DNA of 6,539 nt from the NCBI GenBank assembly GCA_017353855.1, contig JAFMSA010000246.1:1-6539 (forward strand), written 5' to 3'. Position numbers and translations under genes: made by a program. Below the pieces are notes generated by a model. It saw nothing but the letters and a program-made list of their open reading frames with translations, did no database searches and was not told the origin of the DNA. This DNA comes from Alphaproteobacteria bacterium (GTDB taxonomy: Bacteria > Pseudomonadota > Alphaproteobacteria > ATCC43930 > CGMCC-115725). The stretch's first letter is position 1. Every line of letters starts with the position of its first letter. Positions 1 to 3,830 of the stretch are shown here, piece by piece.

Positions 1-235
1 CGACCAGCACCCGCCGGGCACGTTTGTTGCCGGCCAGTGTGAGACCGGCACGCCGCACCCGCTCGCCGGTTGACCGCTCGGATGGCACCAGGCCGAGAAA
101 GGCCATCAGCTGACGCGGATTGTCGAACCGTCGCAGATCGCCGATTTCGGCGACAAATGTCACAGCCACCACAAAGGAGACGCCGCGCATCGCCTGGTAG
201 GCTTCAACCACCGGCGCAGGGTGGCGTGGCCGTCT
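1..235 (-). pseudogene. IS110-family transposase, 5'-truncated C-terminal fragment
   Basis: The minus strand is open from 235 to the left edge (78 codons) and reads as the second half of an IS110/IS116/IS902 transposase (Transposase_20 region). In order it shows 'VVEAYQAMRGVSFVVAVTF' (residues 9-27), 'AEIGDLRRFDNPRQLMAFLG' (29-48), 'LVPSERSTGERVRRAGLT' (49-66) and 'GNKRARRVLV' (69-78). These are the helix-hairpin-helix-like and 'LGL.PSE.S.G' blocks conserved in that family. A stop (TGA, 236-238) immediately precedes this segment in frame. The RuvC-like N-terminal half that carries the DEDD residues is absent, so the copy cannot be functional. The C-terminal end, which holds the family's conserved serine, lies beyond the window, so the right-hand limit of the element's loss can be seen but not its other end. 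Family assignment is firm; the exact subgroup is not. Confidence 0.85.
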
Positions 236-310
236 TCAACCTGAGCTGCCCGGCTGGTCGGCCAGAACTGCGGGAGAGTTACGGGTTTGCCCGGATCGAG
301 GTGAACCGTA

Positions 311-502
311 TCAGGGACAGTCTGACAGACAAGGCGCGAAGTAGTGCGGGCTCATACCGGCGACGTCCGCAAGCTGCTGAAGGTTCAGTTCCTCGGTCAG
401 GTTGTCGCCGATGGAATCAGTGTTGTCGCTGTTGTCAAAGATGTTCGCCCTGTCGATCCGTTGGGGCATGCGAGCCGACAACTCGGCCAAAGGTGTCGAG
501 CG
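311..502 (-). pseudogene. AraC/XylS-type regulator fragment (first helix-turn-helix only)
   Basis: The minus strand is open for 63 codons between stops at 503-505 and 311-313. Residues 31-56 read 'IGDNLTEELNLQQLADVAGM' followed by 'SPHYFA'. This is the standard opening of an AraC-family DNA-binding domain: a 'hl.e.lsl..LA..agmSp.hf.R' first helix-turn-helix. The sequence then stops matching ('PCLSDCP' and a stop), exactly where the 'RLFK' linker and second helix-turn-helix should follow. The upstream ligand-binding half is also missing; only a low-complexity Asn/Asp-rich stretch (residues 20-30) precedes it. It therefore looks like a severed piece, about 75 bp from the IS110 fragment on the same strand. 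The intact gene's target cannot be inferred. Confidence 0.6.
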
Positions 503-671
503 CTATCCGGAAGAACCGCTACAGCGCTCAGGGAAACGCCCACAATCCGGTTAGTGGCGGCCCCGACGCGAACCCAGAATGGCCAGCACTGCTTTATTGC
601 GCTAGTCACGGCTTGTTCTCAAGTTTGGGACGCAGCCGATCGATGGCGTTCTTCGTTAGATCGCAACGGTA
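503..671. other. Degenerate non-coding stretch
   Basis: No convincing gene is present. On the minus strand, about 606-660 carries a short open phrase with good codon use ('DLTKNAIDRLRPKLENKP' then stop). It has no start codon and no recognised family, so it is best read as the tail of a lost gene. Other frames are broken by stops. Confidence 0.4.
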
Positions 672-965
672 TTAGCGCTCTCCATGGTGTTTCTTGAGGT
701 CGGCGCCGAACGGAGCATGACCATCAAGCTGCACAGGTTGTAGGGTGGTAAAACATTGCTCTTCAGTGTCGTAAACACCGACAGTCTCCCAAGTCGGGGA
801 ATACGTCGTCGGGTGGCTTTGCGTCTGGTTGGTTATAAATGTTGACGGCATCGAGCCGGCCCATTGCCGCCAAGACCGTTTTCGCGTCATCCGTAGGCTT
901 CCAAGCTCGCGCAGGATGCGCTCCTGCTGCTCGGCAAGCATTCTATACTTTGCTCCACTCATCAT
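672..965 (-). CDS. Doubtful small hypothetical protein (97 aa)
   Basis: A minus-strand frame begins with tandem ATG codons (965 and 962) and encodes about 97 residues starting 'MMSGAKYRMLAEQQERILRE'. The first 25 residues are an amphipathic, Glu/Arg-rich helix of the kind seen in small cytoplasmic proteins. The rest ('TYSPTWETVGVYDTEEQCF' and on) matches no family I recognise. There is no clear Shine-Dalgarno sequence ahead of the ATG, and third-position base use is mixed rather than strongly G/C as in the nearby genes. The frame is divergent from the XRE gene, with 93 bp between the two start codons. It could be a real small gene, a remnant, or chance. Confidence 0.25.
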   Translation of the reverse strand: MMSGAKYRMLAEQQERILRELGSLRMTRKRSWRQWAGSMPSTFITNQTQSHPTTYSPTWETVGVYDTEEQCFTTLQPVQLDGHAPFGADLKKHHGER

Positions 966-1000
966 TGTGGGCTCATATGCGATTATCGCAGGCGGAGGGG

Positions 1001-1029
1001 TTGCGATGATCACTAATGATACTTATGTT
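1001..1029 (+). promoter_or_regulatory. Candidate sigma-70-like promoter and operator of the XRE/PIN pair
   Basis: TTGCGA (1001-1006) and TATGTT (1024-1029) are separated by 17 bp, and each matches four of six consensus positions. In the spacer, ATCACTAATGAT (1009-1020) is an imperfect dyad (five of six positions match in each arm). ATGAT also recurs as a direct repeat at 1006 and 1016. An AT-rich dyad inside the spacer, 39 bp before the start of a helix-turn-helix gene, is where an autorepressor would be expected to bind. This is inferred from pattern and position only. Confidence 0.3.
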
Positions 1030-1058
1030 CGCGTAGATGCCTAGGCCGGGAGTGAACC

Positions 1059-1376
1059 ATGACGCCGCAACAGTTGATCGACTTCCGCACACGTATGGGT
1101 TGGACCCAAAGCGAGCTGGCGCGGCGGCTTGAGCTGAGCCCGTCCCGGATCTCGGATTACGAGAAGGGGCAGACACGCAGCAGCCCGCCGAGGCCAGCCC
1201 CTATCCCGAAGGTGGTCGAGTACGCCCTGCGCTGGCTCGAGGAGCACTACCGGCCGCTCACATCCGCAGAAAAAGTGGCGTTGTGGCGGGACACCGGTCA
1301 TTTGCCGCGGCACGAGGGGCCGCGCATCGACGTGAGTCGGGCTGCAATTTATGGCCCGGTGCCGCGCGGGCCATGA
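1059..1376 (+). CDS. XRE-family helix-turn-helix protein, probable antitoxin of the PIN toxin
   Basis: The 105-aa protein opens with a classical XRE/Cro-type DNA-binding domain at residues 4-37: 'LIDFRTRMGWTQSELARRLE' gives helices 1-2, and 'LSPSRISDYEKGQT' gives the recognition helix and following turn. A Pro-rich linker (43-50) leads to a second helix ('VVEYALRWLEEHY', 52-64) that resembles the dimerisation helix of small XRE regulators. The C-terminal 40 residues are unassigned. The ATG at 1059 is preceded by GGGAG (1048-1052) with a 6-nt spacer, which supports this start. The stop overlaps the start of the PIN gene (ATGA, 1373-1376), so the two are almost certainly co-translated. By analogy with type II systems it should bind and neutralise the PIN protein and repress its own promoter. 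Most PIN (VapC) partners instead carry AbrB, ribbon-helix-helix or Phd folds. A plain transcription regulator is the alternative. Confidence 0.8.
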   Translation: MTPQQLIDFRTRMGWTQSELARRLELSPSRISDYEKGQTRSSPPRPAPIPKVVEYALRWLEEHYRPLTSAEKVALWRDTGHLPRHEGPRIDVSRAAIYGPVPRGP

Positions 1377-1813
1377 GTGTCCTCGTCGACACAAATGTGC
1401 TGCTCCGCGGCATCGACCCCGGTGATGCGGATCATCAGCTTGCCCTCGATGCCGTCGCCACCCTGTTGGGCCGCGATGAGCCGGTTTTTATCACGCTGCA
1501 GGTTCTAACTGAGGTTTGGCGAGTAATGACGGGACCGAAGGGGCGGAACGGGCTCGGCTTTCCGGTCGCCTTAGCAGATGCTGAGCTCAGCCGCGTTGAA
1601 CGTCTTTTTGCGGTCCTTCCCGAGGACGCGCCAGCTATTGCCGTTGAGTGGCGGCGTCTTGTCGTGCGTCATCAAGTTGTTGATCTCGATACCTTTGATG
1701 CGCGGCTGGCAGCGACCATCGTGGTGCATCAACTGGATCACATCCTGACCTTTGACACCGGCTTCACGCGTTACGGGATCAGCGTGCTACATCCCTCAGC
1801 GGTGAGCCCTTGA
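1373..1813 (+). CDS. PIN-domain ribonuclease, VapC-like toxin
   Basis: This 146-aa protein has the size and layout of VapC toxins, which are Mg2+-dependent RNases that cleave tRNA or rRNA when the antitoxin is lost. The acidic active site is complete. Asp6 lies in the N-terminal 'VLVDTNVLL' strand with the customary Asn8. Glu47 is in 'LTEVWRV', Asp109 in 'DLDTFDARLAA' and Asp128 in 'ILTFDTGF'. The start at 1373 is chosen because it places 'VDTN' at residue 5, as usual for the family, and gives a 4-nt overlap with the upstream XRE gene. The longer frame back to 1283 only reads through the XRE gene. No independent Shine-Dalgarno sequence is visible, which fits translational coupling. No frameshift or lost residue is seen, so the toxin is probably active. 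The PIN call is firm; its RNA target cannot be read from sequence. Confidence 0.9.
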   Translation: MSVLVDTNVLLRGIDPGDADHQLALDAVATLLGRDEPVFITLQVLTEVWRVMTGPKGRNGLGFPVALADAELSRVERLFAVLPEDAPAIAVEWRRLVVRHQVVDLDTFDARLAATIVVHQLDHILTFDTGFTRYGISVLHPSAVSP

Positions 1814-1816
1814 GGG

Positions 1817-1828
1817 GTGGCGCGCCAC
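1817..1828. repeat. Perfect 12-bp palindrome just after the PIN gene
   Basis: GTGGCGCGCCAC is a perfect inverted repeat with no loop, starting 4 bp after the PIN stop codon. It lacks a loop and a T-run, so it is not a standard terminator. It could be a protein-binding dyad or simply chance in high-GC DNA. Confidence 0.4.
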
Positions 1829-1848
1829 TAGAAGGGTAACGACGGCCT

Positions 1849-1968
1849 GTGCGCACACCGATCCAGATCGTCCTCAAGCCCGAAGGCACCGGAGCGCCGC
1901 TCGAAATGCTGCTGGCGCTATGCAACGACGGCACGATCTGGCCGTTGCCTCGCCCACGCCCGGATTAG
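1849..1968 (+). CDS. Small hypothetical protein (39 aa), possibly a truncated remnant
   Basis: A GTG-initiated frame encodes 'VRTPIQIVLKPEGTG' followed by 'LLALCNDGTIWPLP' and stops. The pattern 'PIQI...LLALCxDGTIW' resembles the start of short uncharacterised proteins I recall from Rhizobiales, which are usually longer, so this may be the N-terminal part of one cut short at residue 39. Codon use is G/C-rich in third positions, as in real genes here. A weak AAGGG (1833-1837) lies upstream with long spacing. It sits 35 bp after the PIN stop and could be cotranscribed with it. No function is assigned. Confidence 0.35.
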   Translation: MRTPIQIVLKPEGTGAPLEMLLALCNDGTIWPLPRPRPD

Positions 1969-2060
1969 CGACGGCAGCGCCTGCCGGGCGTTTCCCGCGA
2001 GGACACGGCCGATAAATAAGTCGTTCTTCTCTGGTAAAACCCCCATGGGAGGAGGACGAC

Positions 2061-2474
2061 ATGCCTAAACCGTTGTCGAGGATCCGACCGACCGCTGGCG
2101 GATACTCCTTTCGAAAATCTGCGTCGGCTTCGTAACGCGACAGTCGATCCCGCCGGCTTCGTCGCCAATCCGGCAAGCCTGTTTCTCGCCGATGGCGCTG
2201 CGGCCGCGATTTTCCGCCGCCTGACAATCCACGTCGCACCGCCGGGTGGGCGGATCACTAGCTCTTCTTTCGGACGCGCCTGGGTGCATCTTCTGACGCC
2301 GTTCGACAACCGCGGCCTTTTGCGCGACGTCCTCGACTATCTGTTTACCGAGAAGAGTCGCGCTGGGTCGTGTTCGAGGAGGCCAACAATATGGGCTATG
2401 CAATCGACGCCGAGTTGCTACTGGAGATGCCCGTCAACAAATGGCGAATCAGCCGCGAGCAATGGCTCGCGTAG
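2061..2474 (+). pseudogene. Frameshifted gene of unknown function
   Basis: An excellent ribosome binding site (GGGAGGAGG, 2047-2055) sits 5 nt before ATG 2061, but that frame stops after 24 codons (TAA, 2133-2135). Gene-like sequence continues in other frames. From about 2101 the +1 frame reads 'DTPFENLRRLRNATVDPAGF', 'VANPASLFLADGAAAAIFRR' and on to 'DNRGLLRDVLDYLFTE' near 2352. From about 2355 another frame reads 'ESRWVVFEEANNMGYAID', 'AELLLEMPVNKWRISREQWL' and ends at TAG 2472-2474. Joining these gives a plausible protein of about 138 residues needing at least two indels. Composition (mixed charged and hydrophobic, no signal peptide or membrane segment) suggests a soluble protein. I do not recognise the family. 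The intact start signals argue that decay is recent, or that a sequencing indel is involved. Confidence 0.5.
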
Positions 2475-2527
2475 CCACGCTCGGCACCAGCTTTCATTCT
2501 CCGCCTTATGCAGTCATGCGGCAATAA

Positions 2528-2556
2528 GCAGGCGAGCGAGGATTTACCTCGCCTGC
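2528..2556 (+). terminator. Strong hairpin, possible terminator remnant
   Basis: GCAGGCGAG (2528-2536) pairs perfectly with CTCGCCTGC (2548-2556) across an 11-nt loop. A shorter alternative pairs GCGAGG with CCTCGC around ATTTA. It lies 54 bp after the stop of the frameshifted gene. There is no T-run behind it, so intrinsic termination is uncertain. Confidence 0.35.
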
Positions 2557-2733
2557 CGTCTCTCTATCCTAGGGCGTGTCCAATCACAGCAAGCCGGAGG
2601 GGTGTCTTCATGCCAATGCCGCCATACCCGGGGTCAACGGACCCCATTACATGCAAGTGCCGGCTACACAGGTGACCGGATTGTTGGAGGCGAGTTCTTT
2701 CTCGCCAAAGGGATCGGTAACAACCCTGTACAG

Positions 2734-3042
2734 GTGAAGCACATTGCCTCGGGCAAGATCGCAATCGGTTTCCCGGCGGAAGTCATCGCTGACCGGTTGG
2801 GGGTAGCGACCGACGAACTCATGGACGAGAACCGCCGACAAAAATTATCGATCGCCGAGGTGCCGGGACCCGCCGAGCAGGCGCTACACTCATCAAGAAA
2901 GTTCGCGTTCTCGCTGGGCAAGTCCATTCACATCGCCGAGGCAGAAGACGGCGCCATAAATACGCGCAGCGCTCGCACAGCACGAAGTATCTGCCCGCAA
3001 GGATCCGGCGACCTCCCATTCCGGCGACGTAGGCATGGCTAG
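2734..3042 (+). pseudogene. Unidentified coding remnant (possibly DUF6522-like)
   Basis: From GTG 2734 the frame reads 'VKHIASGKIAIGFPAEVIAD', 'RLGVATDELMDENRRQKLSI' and, from residue 54, 'RKFAFSLGKSIHIAEAEDGA'. Codon use is gene-like up to about 2955; after that the frame degenerates into an Arg/Ser-rich tail and stops at 3042. The order strand, 'VIADRLGV', 'ELM...R', strand, then a Phe-rich strand with 'EDGAI' resembles small (about 80 aa) alphaproteobacterial proteins of the DUF6522 kind. That match is from memory and weak. No ribosome binding site precedes 2734. The same frame is open upstream from 2284, but only because it runs through the unrelated frameshifted gene. Upstream sequence at 2576-2733 is open in more than one frame, so the true start is unclear. 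Confidence 0.35.
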
Positions 3043-3120
3043 ACCCTCAGCTAGACTGCAAAACAGCTTGGCCGGGGGCGCCAAGTTCAAAACCTGGGAT
3101 GGGGGCCAGAGCGACGATCC

Positions 3121-3498
3121 TTAACCCTCATCACCTCTTTCTACAGCACCGGGGACGCCGCAGTATGACCAGCGCGCTTCGCGGATCGTCGTGCGCCCGA
3201 ACACCGGGCTTGAGCTCGCGTTTCCGCCGGCGCTAACGGAAGGTCTTGCCGGCGCCACGCCGGACGAGCTTGCTGAGATCGAGATCAACCCAGCGGGCCT
3301 TGGCCTGCATTGGCCGAAGCTCGCCGCCGACTTGTGTATATCCCGGCCTTGCTCCAAGGCGTGTTTGGGTCGCGACAATGGATGGCGGCGCCGCTCGGCG
3401 GCGCCGGCGGCCGTGTCCACAATCCGGTCAAGGCCGCAAGTTCACGCGCGAATGGCCGCAAGGGTGGGCGGCCGCGCACGAAAACTGCGACCGCGTGA
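3121..3498 (+). pseudogene. DUF2442-family protein gene, frameshifted
   Basis: Two adjoining frames together make a recognisable DUF2442 protein of the type carrying a basic C-terminal tail. The first frame (from about 3161) reads 'YDQRASRIVVRPNTGLELAF', 'PDELAEIEINPAGLGLHWPK' and 'LAADL'. The second, ending at TGA 3496-3498, reads 'YIPALLQGVFGSRQWMA', 'GGAGGRVHNP' and 'SSRANGRKGGRPR'. The switch falls at 3335-3336, where two extra bases (TG) separate 'GAC TTG' from 'TAT ATC CCG'; removing them restores 'DLYIPALLQGVFGS'. A probable second indel near 3163 joins the N-terminal phrase 'TLITSFYSTGDAA' (from 3121) to 'QYDQ'. The first codon would be TTA, not a start, so the start codon also appears lost. 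Family members are small, often sit next to DUF4160 proteins, and are suspected of toxin-antitoxin-like roles. No DUF4160 gene is seen here. Confidence 0.75.
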
Positions 3499-3510
3499 AG
3501 AGCGCACACC

Positions 3511-3579
3511 TTGACCCTCATCGGCTATGCACGCGTCAACCTACTCGGCCAGGACCCGGCGCTCCAGCTCAGCACTCTT
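3511..3579 (+). pseudogene. Serine resolvase/invertase, N-terminal stub with lost catalytic Ser
   Basis: From TTG 3511 the frame reads 'MTLIGYARVNLLGQDPALQL' then 'STL'. This matches the universal N-terminus of small serine recombinases (resolvase/Hin family), 'liGYARVST.dQdpalQld.L'. The residue after 'YARV' is normally the nucleophilic serine; here codon 10 is AAC (Asn). Similarity ends after about 23 residues. The frame stays open to 3732 but shows nothing resolvase-like: no later catalytic Arg block, no dimer helix and no C-terminal helix-turn-helix. It is therefore a dead stub, 12 bp downstream of the DUF2442 relic. It marks the former presence of a transposon or integrating element. Confidence 0.7.
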
Positions 3580-3819
3580 GCATTGCCGTTCGGGCCGCCC
3601 CGCCGACGAGATCGCAGAGTAATATCTCGCCGACTATGCTTTCCGATATACGCGACCTTCATATTTGCCTCTCTGTGGCCTGGTCTTGCTCATCATCCGT
3701 CGCTGCAACGGCTTCCCGATGATGATGCATGACGGCTATCGGTGGGCACCGGATGCGGGAGCGGAAACCTGAGACCACCATTGTTCTCGCCATAATGCTA
3801 TGGTTGGCCGTTCGGATGT
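3580..3819. other. Intergenic stretch before the reductase, no gene recognised
   Basis: The stretch is open in short pieces only. One frame reads 'RSGRPADEIAE', stops at TAA (3619-3621), and one base on reads 'YLADYAFRYT' onward to a TGA at about 3773. This may be another single-base-disrupted remnant, but it matches nothing I know. CCATA (3790-3794) and TATGG (3799-3803) form a small dyad about 30 bp before the reductase start, which could be an operator. No convincing -35/-10 pair was found. Confidence 0.3.
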
Positions 3820-3824
3820 AAGGA
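3820..3824 (+). promoter_or_regulatory. Ribosome binding site of the reductase
   Basis: AAGGA is followed by a 6-nt spacer and ATG 3831. It decides the start of the reductase. Starting here leaves no signal peptide on the protein. Confidence 0.7.
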
Positions 3825-3830
3825 AGCGCG

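Noticed and set aside
236..330. Possible IS110 bridge RNA region
   Set aside because: The bridge RNA lies in the non-coding end upstream of a full-length transposase. Here the transposase 5' half is missing, so the adjacent DNA cannot be that end.
70..697. Long plus-strand open frames across the first 700 bases
   Set aside because: They are antisense to the IS110 and AraC fragments, are Arg/Ser-rich and show no family pattern. The minus strand explains the sequence better.
829..1044. Plus-strand frame of 71 codons before the XRE gene
   Set aside because: It contains the promoter-like region, has no ribosome binding site and shows no recognisable protein pattern.
2570..2590. GGGCGTGTCC as a possible insertion-sequence end
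   Set aside because: No matching inverted copy or flanking target duplication could be found nearby.
3121..3498. DUF2442/DUF4160 toxin-antitoxin-like pair
   Set aside because: No DUF4160 motif was seen within the flanking few hundred bases in any frame, and the DUF2442 gene itself is broken.
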